Origin: Variovorax beijingensis
GTDB taxonomy: Bacteria > Pseudomonadota > Gammaproteobacteria > Burkholderiales > Burkholderiaceae_C
Assembly (NCBI RefSeq): GCF_003951285.1
Contig: NZ_RXFQ01000021.1
Coordinates: 1 to 64,000 of the forward strand
Reading direction: 5' to 3'
DNA: 64,000 nt
Below, one piece after another: positions 26,781 through 34,879 of the stretch; position 1 is the stretch's first letter, and each line of letters opens with the position of its first letter. The position numbers and the translations under genes were made by a program. The notes beneath the pieces were generated by a model that worked only from the letters and a program-made list of their open reading frames with translations, searched no databases and was not told the DNA's origin.

Positions 26781-28802
26781 ATGAACAAGTTCATGCGCGA
26801 GATCTCGGCGCTGCCAAGGGACGCGCGGGACACGCTGTTCCTGCTGGCAGTCATCGCGCTCATCGTCCTGCCGCAGGTCGGAAACCTGCCCTGGTGGTGC
26901 ACCGCCATCACGGCAATGGTGCTGGTGTGGCGCAGCACGCTCGCCGTGGAGGCCCGCCCGCTGCCGGGCAAGTGGGCGCGCGTGGGCCTGCTGGCGCTGA
27001 CGCTGGCCGCCACCTTCGCCACCCACCGCACCCTGCTGGGGCGCGACGCAGGGGTGACGCTGATCGTGATCCTGCTGGCGCTCAAGACGCTGGAGCTGCG
27101 TGCGCGCCGGGACGCCTTCGTCATCTTCTTCCTGGGCTTCTTCGCGATGCTCACGAACTTCTTCTACTCGCAGTCGCTGATGACCGCGGTCACCATGCTG
27201 CTTGCGCTGCTGGGCCTGCTCACCGCGCTGGTCAATGCGCACATGCCGGTGGGCAGGCCGCCACTGATGCAGGCCGCGCGCACCGCCAGCTGGATGGCCC
27301 TGGCGGGCGCACCGATCATGCTCGCGCTGTTCCTGCTGTTTCCGCGCTTCGCGCCGCTGTGGGGCACGCCCGGCGATGCGATGGCCGGGCGCACGGGCCT
27401 GTCGAACACCATGCGCGTGGGCGCCATTGCCGAACTGGCGCTCGACGACAGCATTGCGGCGCGCATCAAGTTCGAGGACAACCGCGCGCCGCCCCAAAGC
27501 CAGCTGTACTTCCGCGGCCCGGTGCTCGCGCAGTTCGACGGGCGCGAATGGACGGCACTGCCGTCCTGGGCGCGCGGCGCGCCGCCATCGGGCAACCTGC
27601 GCACCAGCGGCCAGCCGGTGCGCTACGAAGTCACGCTCGAGCCCAACCACCGCCCCTGGCTGCTCACGCTCGATGCGGCGCAGAGCGCACCGCAGGCGCC
27701 CGGCCTCGAGGTCACGGGCACGCCCGACCTGCAATGGCTCGTGAACCGTCCCATCTCCGATCTCGTGCGCTACCGCGCCGAAAGCTACACGCAGTTCCAC
27801 AGCGGTCCGGTGCGGCAGACAGCCGCGCTGCGGCCCTATCTCGCCCTGCCGCCCGGATCGAACCCGCGCACCGCCGCCCTCGCCGCCGAAATGCGCGCCC
27901 AGCCCGCGCTGGCCAACGCCGGCACGCAGGCCTTCATCCGCGCCGCACTGCAGCGGCTGCGCACCGGCGGCTACACCTACACGCTGGAGCCCGGCTTCTA
28001 CGGCAACGAGACGGCCGACGAGTTCTGGTTCGACCGCAAGGAAGGCTTCTGCGAACACATCGCCTCGGCCTTCGTGGTGCTGATGCGCGGGGCGGGCATT
28101 CCGGCGCGCATCGTGACCGGCTACCAGGGCGGCGAACTCAACGGCGTCGACAACTACTGGGTGCTGCGCCAGAGCGATGCGCACGCCTGGGCCGAGGTCT
28201 GGGAGGACGGCACGGGCTGGGTGCGCGTCGACCCCACGGGCGCGGTGTCGCCGGGCCGGGTCGGCCAGCTGCAGCGGCTCGTGCCCCAGCCGGGCCTGTT
28301 CGCCGGCGCCATCGGCGCGATGAGCCCCACGCTGGCACAGAACCTGCGCGCTGCCTGGGAGGCGGTGAACAACAGCTGGAACCAGTGGGTGCTCAACTAC
28401 ACGCAAAGCCGCCAGCTCAACCTGCTCAAGACCATCGGCTTCAACGCGCCCAGCCTCGAGGACCTGGCCTACGTGCTGCTCTACCTGCTGGTGGGGGCGA
28501 GCCTTGCCGGCGCGGCATGGACCTTGTGGGAGCGCAGCCAGCACGACCCCTGGCTGCGCCTGCTCGGCCAGGCACGCGCGCGCCTCGCCAAGGCCGGCCT
28601 CCAGCTGCCCGACACCGCGCCGCCGCGCCAGATGGCCGCGCAGGCCGACGCACGCTTCGGCCCGTCGGCACAGGCCGTGCACGAATGGCTGTTGAAGCTG
28701 GAAGCCCAGCGCTACGCCCCGGCCTCCCCGGCTTCGCTCGCGGCCCTGCGGGCCGAGTTCCGGCGCCTGGACTGGCCCGTTGCGCCGAATCCCCGGCGCT
28801 GA
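26781..28802 (+). CDS. TgpA-like membrane transglutaminase (DUF3488 plus transglutaminase-like domain)
   Basis: A 673-residue inner-membrane protein. The N-terminal DUF3488 region has about six TM helices (to residue 200); the periplasmic transglutaminase/papain-like domain follows with Cys424 (KEGFCEHIASAF), His468 (SDAHAWAEVW) and Asp484 (VRVDPTGA) as a complete triad, and one more TM helix near residue 565 (YVLLYLLVGASLAGAAW) precedes a C-terminal DUF4129-like tail. In Pseudomonas aeruginosa TgpA is essential for viability. The gene is coupled in order to MoxR and DUF58. Its substrates are unknown and may be peptidoglycan or a cell-surface protein. Confidence 0.92.
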   Translation: MNKFMREISALPRDARDTLFLLAVIALIVLPQVGNLPWWCTAITAMVLVWRSTLAVEARPLPGKWARVGLLALTLAATFATHRTLLGRDAGVTLIVILLALKTLELRARRDAFVIFFLGFFAMLTNFFYSQSLMTAVTMLLALLGLLTALVNAHMPVGRPPLMQAARTASWMALAGAPIMLALFLLFPRFAPLWGTPGDAMAGRTGLSNTMRVGAIAELALDDSIAARIKFEDNRAPPQSQLYFRGPVLAQFDGREWTALPSWARGAPPSGNLRTSGQPVRYEVTLEPNHRPWLLTLDAAQSAPQAPGLEVTGTPDLQWLVNRPISDLVRYRAESYTQFHSGPVRQTAALRPYLALPPGSNPRTAALAAEMRAQPALANAGTQAFIRAALQRLRTGGYTYTLEPGFYGNETADEFWFDRKEGFCEHIASAFVVLMRGAGIPARIVTGYQGGELNGVDNYWVLRQSDAHAWAEVWEDGTGWVRVDPTGAVSPGRVGQLQRLVPQPGLFAGAIGAMSPTLAQNLRAAWEAVNNSWNQWVLNYTQSRQLNLLKTIGFNAPSLEDLAYVLLYLLVGASLAGAAWTLWERSQHDPWLRLLGQARARLAKAGLQLPDTAPPRQMAAQADARFGPSAQAVHEWLLKLEAQRYAPASPASLAALRAEFRRLDWPVAPNPRR

Positions 28803-28854
28803 AACCGCATGCGTCCCGCCAAGGCGGGCTCGCGCGGACGGCACAATCGGCTCC

Positions 28855-29946
28855 ATGCGATCTTTTCTTCCCGCGCCGCGCCGCGCCGCCGCCGTCGCCC
28901 TCCTCGCCGCCTGCTGCGCAGGGTCCATGGCCGCGCAGGCCCAGAAAGCACCCAGCGCCCGCAGCGTGAAAACCGTGGCCGGCAGCACCCCCTACGCCAC
29001 GCGCGACGACGCCATGCGCTTTGCCGACGAAGTGGCCGAGCGCCGCGGCCTCGACCGCGAATGGGTGCGCGCCACCATCGGCAGCGCGCGCTTTTTGCCG
29101 AACGTGCCGCGCCTGATGCTGCCGGGCCCGGCCGGCACGGTGAAGAACTGGCAGGCCTATCGCAGCCGCTTCATCGACGCGACGCGCATCGCCGCCGGCG
29201 TGCGCTTCTGGCGCAGCAATGCCGACACGCTCGCGCGCGCGGAAGCGATGTACGGGGTGCCGGCCGAGATCATCGTGGGCATCATCGGCGTGGAAACCAT
29301 CTACGGCCGCAACATGGGCAACTTCCGCGTGATCGATGCACTGGCCACGCTGTCGTTCGACTTTCCGCAGGCCCATCCGCGCGCGGCCGAGCGCGAAGCC
29401 TTCTTCCGCGGCGAGCTCGAGAGCTTCCTGAGCACCGAAAGCCGCACTTCTGACAACCCCCTGCTGCCCGTGGGCAGTTATGCGGGCGCCATGGGCATGC
29501 CGCAGTTCATGCCCAGCAGCATCGCCAAGTACGCCATCGACTTCGACGGCGACGGCCGCATCGACCTGGTCGACAACCCCGCCGACGTGGTCGGCTCGGT
29601 GGCCAGCTACTTCAAGGCCTTCGGCTGGACGCCCGGCATGCCCGCGACCTACCCCGTGCACTTCGAGGAGGCCCGCCTCAAGAAGGCGCTGCTGCTGGCG
29701 CCCGACATCCTGCCGAGCTTCAGCGCCGACAGCTTCGTGGCGGCCGGTGCGATTCCCGAAGGCGAGGGCCTGCGCCACAAGGGCCTGCTCGCGCTGATCG
29801 AACTGCAGAACGGCGCCGACGCAGCGCCGACCTATGTGGCCGGCACGCGCAACTTCTACGTGATCACGCGCTACAACTGGAGCAGCTACTACGCGATGTC
29901 GGTGCTCGACCTCGGCCAGGAGGTCAAGGCCGCCATGGAGCAATAG
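28855..29946 (+). CDS. mltB: lytic murein transglycosylase B
   Basis: A peptidoglycan lytic transglycosylase that cleaves MurNAc-GlcNAc bonds with formation of a 1,6-anhydro end. The 363-residue protein has a signal peptide with a lipobox (LLAAC, Cys20), so it is probably an outer-membrane lipoprotein. Catalytic Glu147 is in IGVETIYGRNMG; GSYAGAMGMPQFMPSSIAKY and DFDGDGRIDLVDNPADVVGS are strong MltB-family signatures. I use the ATG at 28855, at the signal peptide; the frame is open upstream. It lies 52 bases after the transglutaminase gene and may be in the same transcript. Confidence 0.93.
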   Translation: MRSFLPAPRRAAAVALLAACCAGSMAAQAQKAPSARSVKTVAGSTPYATRDDAMRFADEVAERRGLDREWVRATIGSARFLPNVPRLMLPGPAGTVKNWQAYRSRFIDATRIAAGVRFWRSNADTLARAEAMYGVPAEIIVGIIGVETIYGRNMGNFRVIDALATLSFDFPQAHPRAAEREAFFRGELESFLSTESRTSDNPLLPVGSYAGAMGMPQFMPSSIAKYAIDFDGDGRIDLVDNPADVVGSVASYFKAFGWTPGMPATYPVHFEEARLKKALLLAPDILPSFSADSFVAAGAIPEGEGLRHKGLLALIELQNGADAAPTYVAGTRNFYVITRYNWSSYYAMSVLDLGQEVKAAMEQ

Positions 29947-29950
29947 CCCG

Positions 29951-30577
29951 ATGGCGCCCGAGGCACTGCGGGACAACTGGAACGCCGCCTGGCGCGCGCT
30001 GGGCGTGGCGGCTGCCGACGAGGCGCTGTGCATCGAGCTGCAGCGCCGCTACGGCGAGCCGCAGCGCCACTACCACACGCTGCAGCACCTCGGTGAATGC
30101 CTGGCCTGGTTCGAGCGCGAGAAGGAAGCGGCCGAGCACCCCGGCGAAGTGGCGCTCGCGCTGTGGTTCCACGACGCGGTCTACGACGTGCATGCGCACG
30201 ACAACGAGGCACGCAGCGCCGATTGGGCGCGCGGCGCCATGCTCTCGGCCGACGTACCGGCCGACGCCGCCCAACGCGTGCATGCCCTCGTGATGGCCAC
30301 GCGCCACGATGCCGTGCCCGAAGGCCGCGACGCCGAACTGCTGGTCGACATCGATCTGTCGATCCTCGGCGCGGACCCCGCGCGTTTCGACGAATACGAA
30401 CGGCAGGTGCATGCCGAATATGCCTTCGTGCCCGACGAGGTGCGCCGGCCGCGGCGCCGCGCGATCCTGCAGCGTTTTCTCGCGCGGGAGGCGATCTACG
30501 CCACGCCGCGAGTGCACGCGCTGCTGGAGGCAAGGGCCCGTGCCAACCTGGCAAGGTCGATCGCAGCGCTGGCCTGA
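29951..30577 (+). CDS. HD-superfamily metal-dependent phosphohydrolase (COG4339 type)
   Basis: A 208-residue cytoplasmic protein of the predicted HD phosphohydrolase group. Metal-binding-like motifs are RHYHTLQHL, ALWFHDAVYDVHAHDNE, MATRHDA and DIDLSILGA, in the expected order. The substrate is unknown; family members near degradative genes are annotated as N-methyl-D-aspartate receptor NMDAR2C subunit-like only through database naming. The ATG is 4 bases past the mltB stop (TAGCCCGATG), so the two are co-translated. It converges on the lipid cluster. Confidence 0.85.
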   Translation: MAPEALRDNWNAAWRALGVAAADEALCIELQRRYGEPQRHYHTLQHLGECLAWFEREKEAAEHPGEVALALWFHDAVYDVHAHDNEARSADWARGAMLSADVPADAAQRVHALVMATRHDAVPEGRDAELLVDIDLSILGADPARFDEYERQVHAEYAFVPDEVRRPRRRAILQRFLAREAIYATPRVHALLEARARANLARSIAALA

Positions 30578-30607
30578 GTCCGCGCCTGCAGGCGGCCTCC
30601 AGGTGCT

Positions 30608-31111
30608 TCAGGCCGGCACCAGACGCCACCATTCGGAGCGCGGCCTCTCGCCGTTGCGCTCCTCTTCCACCACGCCGACCAGCAAGCCGGCGCTTGCGGC
30701 GCCCAGCTTCGAGAGCTGCAGCAGTTGCTGTGGATCGCGGCACAGCGCAAAGCTCGCGTCGCCCTGCCATTCGAGGCACCGCCCCACCTCCGCCAGCATC
30801 AGCGCGGGCTGGCCCTGCATGAAGGTGAATGGCATCAGCATGCCGGCGTCGAGCTGCGCCAGGCCCGCATGCGTCGCGCCCCAGGCGCCGCGCAGGCTCG
30901 ATACGCGCAGGCGGGCCCCCGCGGGCAAGGCCGCCTCGCCCGCGGCGTCGAGGCACTGCCGGGCCCCGAACATCGCGAGTTCGGTCCAGAGGCCGACACG
31001 CCGCGGCCGCCGGCCGAGCCGGTGCGCGAGTTGGTCGCGCCAGTCCGCAGGCAGCGGATCGGCCGCGAAGTGGGCGACGGTGCGCCATGCGGGGTCGGAA
31101 CCGGCGTTCAT
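30608..31111 (-). CDS. ketosynthase-like short protein, last gene of DAR-like cluster
   Basis: A 167-residue protein, coupled to the ketosynthase gene by ATGA. Its sequence (LRVSSLRGAWGATHAGLAQL, MPFTFMQGQPALMLAEV) resembles the ketosynthase-like N-terminal domain found in aryl-polyene clusters (Ketoacyl-synt_2 type), but it is much shorter than a ketosynthase and has no catalytic Cys-His-His. It could act as a chain-length-factor-like partner of the preceding ketosynthase. This is inference from context and weak similarity. Confidence 0.65.
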   Translation of the reverse strand: MNAGSDPAWRTVAHFAADPLPADWRDQLAHRLGRRPRRVGLWTELAMFGARQCLDAAGEAALPAGARLRVSSLRGAWGATHAGLAQLDAGMLMPFTFMQGQPALMLAEVGRCLEWQGDASFALCRDPQQLLQLSKLGAASAGLLVGVVEEERNGERPRSEWWRLVPA

Positions 31112-32187
31112 CGGCCATCCTCCAGCACCAGCGAGGCGTGCCCGCCGCCGAACCCGACCACGTTGAGCAGGATGTTGCGCAGCCCGGCAGGCGCCCGCGT
31201 GCTCAGGGCAATGCCGAGTTCATCGTCGATGGCATAGCCCGCCGACGGCCACACGCCGGCTTCGATGCAGCCAACGAGCAAGGCCAGCTCGGCGGCACCC
31301 GAGGCGCCCAGCGTGTGGCCGATCGCCGACTTGAGCGACACCAGCGGCGGCAGCGGATCGAAGACCTGCTTCAATGCCAGCGCCTCGACCGCATCGTTGG
31401 CCGGGCTGCCCGCGGCCTGCACCTTGACCAGGCCGATGTCCTGCGGCCGCAGCCCGCTCTGCGCCAGGGCTTGATGGCACATGGCAACCACCGCGCTGGC
31501 TTCGGTGCCCGAGGGATTGCGTCCGTCGACCACGTTGGCCCCGCCCGCAATGCGCCAGCGCGCCGCGCGCGAGCCGAGGCGCAATGCGGCCACCGCCTCG
31601 CCGAGCACCAGCCCGTTGCGGCCAGCGCCGAAAGGCCGCGCGCCGTCGGGCGAGAGCAGTTGCATCGCGCCGAAGCCGGCCACCGTGAAGCGGTTGCCCA
31701 ACTCGGCGCCGATCACCAGCGCCTCGTCGGCCTGCCCGCTTCGGATGAGATCGCGGGCCGCGAGCACCGCGTTGAGCGCCGAGGTGCAGGCCGTGGAGAT
31801 GGTGAAGACCGGCCCCTTCCAGTCGAGCGCGCCGGCCACCAGGCCGGCAAAGTCCTGCAGATCGCCGCCGAGCCGCAGATCCTGCACCGTGTGTTCCATG
31901 ACGCCGATGTCCAGCGAGGACGATGCGACGAAGAGCGGACCGGACCGCACTGCCGCCGTTCCTTCGTACGCCTGTGCGGCCACGCCGCGCACGACGCGCG
32001 TGAGCCGCTGCCGCCAGTCGCCTTCCTGCGGCGGCAACATGTGGACCGGCCACTGCACGCCTTCCGAGACAGCGACCGGCACGGGCCGTACGCCGCCGCG
32101 CGCCAGGGTGGCCACGGAGGAAGAAAGATCGTTGCCCAGCGTGCAGGCCAGGCCCATGCCGGCAAGGTACACGCCCGCTGCGCTCAT
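31108..32187 (-). CDS. KAS I/II-like beta-ketoacyl synthase with degenerate active site
   Basis: A thiolase-fold ketosynthase of 359 residues, shorter than FabF (about 410). The nucleophile is Cys134 (TISTACTSAL) and the distal Lys286 and His291 are present (SLKSAIGHTLGASGAAE). The first active-site His, normally HGTGT, is replaced: the aligned stretch is VKVQAAGSPANDAVEA, with Gln257 (codon CAG at the equivalent site). A Cys-Gln-His site might condense with altered decarboxylation or load only. The ATG at 32187 overlaps the ACP stop. The neighbouring ACP and the short partner suggest that it elongates an acyl chain for the cluster. Confidence 0.88.
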   Translation of the reverse strand: MSAAGVYLAGMGLACTLGNDLSSSVATLARGGVRPVPVAVSEGVQWPVHMLPPQEGDWRQRLTRVVRGVAAQAYEGTAAVRSGPLFVASSSLDIGVMEHTVQDLRLGGDLQDFAGLVAGALDWKGPVFTISTACTSALNAVLAARDLIRSGQADEALVIGAELGNRFTVAGFGAMQLLSPDGARPFGAGRNGLVLGEAVAALRLGSRAARWRIAGGANVVDGRNPSGTEASAVVAMCHQALAQSGLRPQDIGLVKVQAAGSPANDAVEALALKQVFDPLPPLVSLKSAIGHTLGASGAAELALLVGCIEAGVWPSAGYAIDDELGIALSTRAPAGLRNILLNVVGFGGGHASLVLEDGR

Positions 32188-32459
32188 GCTTTTCCCGCTT
32201 GCACCAGGTGGTCGGCCAGGTGGGCGATGGAGGTAAGCGCGCGGCGCGTTTCCTTGCTGTCGGGCATGCGCACGCCGAAGCGCTGCTGGATCGTCATCGA
32301 CACCTGCAGCGCATCGAGCGAATCGAGGTCGAGCCGGGCCTCGGGCCCGAACAGCGGCTCGTCGTCGCCGAGGCCGCCCGGCGGTGCGTCCTTTTCGACG
32401 GCCTCGAGCACCATGGCCTTCAGGCTGGCGATGAATTCAGCGGAATGGGAGTGGGTCAC
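32184..32459 (-). CDS. acyl carrier protein
   Basis: A 91-residue four-helix carrier protein. The phosphopantetheine attachment is Ser47 in RLDLDSLDALQ, the usual DSL motif. It is distinct from housekeeping AcpP and dedicated to this cluster. The start is GTG at 32459, overlapping the permease stop (GTGA), and its own stop overlaps the ketosynthase start (ATGA). It carries the acyl or polyketide intermediate between the ketosynthases and possibly to the BtrH-like enzyme. Confidence 0.9.
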   Translation of the reverse strand: MTHSHSAEFIASLKAMVLEAVEKDAPPGGLGDDEPLFGPEARLDLDSLDALQVSMTIQQRFGVRMPDSKETRRALTSIAHLADHLVQAGKA

Positions 32460-33613
32460 GATGCGCGCCTGCGAAACAGAAAGACAGCGAGAAGGAACAT
32501 GGCGGCCGCGAACAGCACGAGCCGGCCGACCTGCGGCAGGGTGTCGGCCACGCCGCCGCCGCGCAGCAGCACGGTGAGCAGCGCCTCCAGCCCCCAGTTC
32601 ATCGGCGAGATCTCGACCAGCCGCTGCATGAAGCCCGGCATGACGAACTTGGGCACCATGATGCCGCCTGCCGCCGCCATCAGCACATTGACCATCGGCC
32701 CGATGGTGGCGGCCTGCGCATGGCTGCGCACCGCGCAGGCCAGTGCCAGCGACAGGCCCACCGCGGCCAGGCTCACGGCCGCCAGCGCCAGCACCAGTGC
32801 GCCCCAATGGATGCCTGCGAGCGAAAGCGCGTCGCCGCCGATCAGCGGCATCAGCCAGATGCCGGCGGCCAGCATCAGCACGGCCTGCAGCGCGTTGACG
32901 CCCAGGTAGGGCAGCGCCTTCGACATCAGCAGCATGACGCGCGACACGCCCAGGCTGCGCAGCCGGCCGAGCGCGCCCGAGCCGCGTTCCTGCACGAACA
33001 GGCCGGAGAGCGAGGCAACCACGAAGAACATGCCGAACACCAGCCATGCCGGCACGTTCTGCTGCACCGAAGTGGGCCGCGGCCCGGCGGTGGCAAAGCG
33101 CTCGGCCTGCACCAGCGCCTGGATCGATGCGCCCGGCGGCGGACCCGAGGTGCCGGGCACCGCCAGCGCCAGGCGCGCCTTCAGTTCGCCGGACGCGCCG
33201 ACGAGTTCGGCGCGCAGCGCGTTGAACAGGTTGGCGTCGATGCCCGGTTCCGTCAGCAGCCGGATGTGGGCCTGGGTCGACAGCGCGGCCGATTCGAGCT
33301 CCGCCGACAGGCCGGGCTCCAGCACGATCACGTACTTGAGCGCGCCGCTCTTCAACTGCGCCTGCCAGTCGGCGTCGAGCGCCTTGGGCGCACCATGGCT
33401 GCGCTGCCAGATCTGCTGCAGCCATTGCGCGGGCGTTTCAGTGTCGCGCCGGTCGACCGCATAGCTCAGCTGCGCGAGCGGCGGCCGGTAGATGTCCTTC
33501 AGCGTGAGCGACATCAGCACGATGAAGACCATCGGCATCAGGAACAGCGCCGCCAGCCCGTGCATGTCGCGCACGAGCGCGAGCAGTTCCTTCTTGATGA
33601 GCGCGAAGAGCAT
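32456..33613 (-). CDS. ABC-2 type transporter permease
   Basis: A 385-residue membrane protein with one N-terminal TM helix (GLAALFLMPMVFIVLMSLTL), a large extracytoplasmic domain (residues about 45-180) and five further helices at the C-terminus, the architecture of YhhJ/YadH-type exporters. It would form a complex with the ATPase encoded 9 bases upstream. The likely role is export of the lipid made by the cluster; the substrate is inferred from context only. Confidence 0.88.
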   Translation of the reverse strand: MLFALIKKELLALVRDMHGLAALFLMPMVFIVLMSLTLKDIYRPPLAQLSYAVDRRDTETPAQWLQQIWQRSHGAPKALDADWQAQLKSGALKYVIVLEPGLSAELESAALSTQAHIRLLTEPGIDANLFNALRAELVGASGELKARLALAVPGTSGPPPGASIQALVQAERFATAGPRPTSVQQNVPAWLVFGMFFVVASLSGLFVQERGSGALGRLRSLGVSRVMLLMSKALPYLGVNALQAVLMLAAGIWLMPLIGGDALSLAGIHWGALVLALAAVSLAAVGLSLALACAVRSHAQAATIGPMVNVLMAAAGGIMVPKFVMPGFMQRLVEISPMNWGLEALLTVLLRGGGVADTLPQVGRLVLFAAAMFLLAVFLFRRRAS

Positions 33614-33622
33614 GGTGGTTCT

Positions 33623-34531
33623 TCAGTCGCGCAGCGAGCGGTGGGTGAGCGCCATGAAGAGCTGCTCGAGGTCGTGGCGGCCGAACTCGGCGTGGCGCAC
33701 CTCGATGCCTTCGGCCTCCAGGGCCTGCAGCACGGGACCGGGCCCGGTGCCTTCACGCAGGTGAATGCGCCAGTGCACGCCGCCCTGCTCCACCGTGCCA
33801 AAGCGCGAGAGCCTCTGCGCGTCGAGCCCGTCGGCCGCCAGCGTGAGCAGCATGGCGCTCTTCGACAGCAGTTCCTCGAGCGAGCCTTCGCGCAGCACGC
33901 GGCCATGGTCGAGGATGGCCACGCGGTCGGCAATGGCCTCGATCTCTTCCATGTAGTGCGAGGCATAGATCACCGCCGCGCCCTGCTGCGCCAGGCTCTT
34001 GATGGCGTCAAGGATGAAGGCGCGCGACTGTGGATCGACGCCCACCGTGGGCTCGTCGAACAGCATCAGCTCGGGTTCGGGCAACAGCGCGATGGCCAGG
34101 TTGAGGCGGCGCTTGAGGCCGCCCGAGAGCCGTTCGGCGCGCACGCCGGCGAACTGTTCGAGCTGCGAAAAGCGCGTGCAGGCCTCGATGCGTGCCTTCT
34201 TGCGCGCGCCGGCGAGGCCGCCCGCCGCGGCGAAGCAAGCGAGGTTCTCGGCCACCGTGAGCATCGGATAGAAGGCCTGGTCCTGCGGCGCCACCGCGAT
34301 GCGCGTGGGTGCCTTGGCGCGCACCTGCTGCAGCGGCTGGCCGTCGATGCGGATCTCGCCCGACTGCACGGCGAGCGCCCCCGAGAGGTGCGAGATCAGC
34401 GTGGTCTTGCCCGCGCCGTTGGGGCCGAGCAGGCCCATCACGCAGCCCCGGGGCACCGCAAGCGAGACGTCGGCCAGCGCGGCCGCGTCGGCGTGCGGAT
34501 AGCGGTAGCCGAGGTTCTTCAGTTCCAGCAT
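33623..34531 (-). CDS. ABC transporter ATP-binding protein (DrrA/CcmA type)
   Basis: A 302-residue ATPase: Walker A GLLGPNGAGKTTLISHLSGA, signature RLSGGLKRRLNLAIALL, Walker B LMLFDEPTVGVD, H-loop IYASHYMEE. The C-terminal 80 residues form the extra domain of DrrA-like exporters. The ATG at 34531 begins the family sequence; codons upstream run into a repeat element. It is the first gene after the 262-bp repeat and pairs with the ABC-2 permease. Confidence 0.93.
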   Translation of the reverse strand: MLELKNLGYRYPHADAAALADVSLAVPRGCVMGLLGPNGAGKTTLISHLSGALAVQSGEIRIDGQPLQQVRAKAPTRIAVAPQDQAFYPMLTVAENLACFAAAGGLAGARKKARIEACTRFSQLEQFAGVRAERLSGGLKRRLNLAIALLPEPELMLFDEPTVGVDPQSRAFILDAIKSLAQQGAAVIYASHYMEEIEAIADRVAILDHGRVLREGSLEELLSKSAMLLTLAADGLDAQRLSRFGTVEQGGVHWRIHLREGTGPGPVLQALEAEGIEVRHAEFGRHDLEQLFMALTHRSLRD

Positions 34532-34578
34532 CGGGCTGTGCGCTGTTGTTCTTGGCGCTGTTGTTCTTGGCGCTCTTG

Positions 34579-34840
34579 TTCGGGGCGCGTGCACAGGCCA
34601 CCGGGTACTCCCCTCCGCGAATGTCCCCCGGGGGCTGCGCCCCCTCCTCCTTTATTTCGCCGCGGGGAGCACCCGATGCCCTGTGCACCTGGGCACGCTC
34701 TGGGTGCACAGCTGATCAACGACCGCTCTGTCCAACGCTCCCGCTGATGGGGTGCCTTGCGCAGCGAAATCAAGGAGGAGGCCGAAGGCCGGGGGACATT
34801 CGCGGAGCAAGGTACCCCGTCGGCGGGAGCGCGCCCCGAA
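34579..34840 (+). repeat. palindromic intergenic repeat, copy 1 (262 bp)
   Basis: Bounded by 11-bp terminal inverted repeats, TTCGGGGCGCG (34579-34589) and CGCGCCCCGAA (34830-34840). Two inner arms are near-inverted copies of each other: one contains CGCGAATGTCCCC and CTTTATTTCGC, the other GCGAAATCAAGG and GGGGACATTCGCG. Each arm carries a small GGC-rich hairpin. Between them lies a variable centre around GCTGATCAACGACCGCTC. No coding is supported. It sits between the BtrH-like gene and the ABC ATPase. Confidence 0.9.
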
Positions 34841-34879
34841 TGCCCCTCAGCGCGGCAAGCAGAAAGCCAATGCGTCATC

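Noticed and set aside
34532..34760. An N-terminal extension of the ABC ATPase (His/Ala/Arg/Thr repeats) back to 34594
   Set aside because: It is read from the repeat-associated TTGTTCTTGGCGCT tract; the conserved sequence begins at the ATG at 34531.
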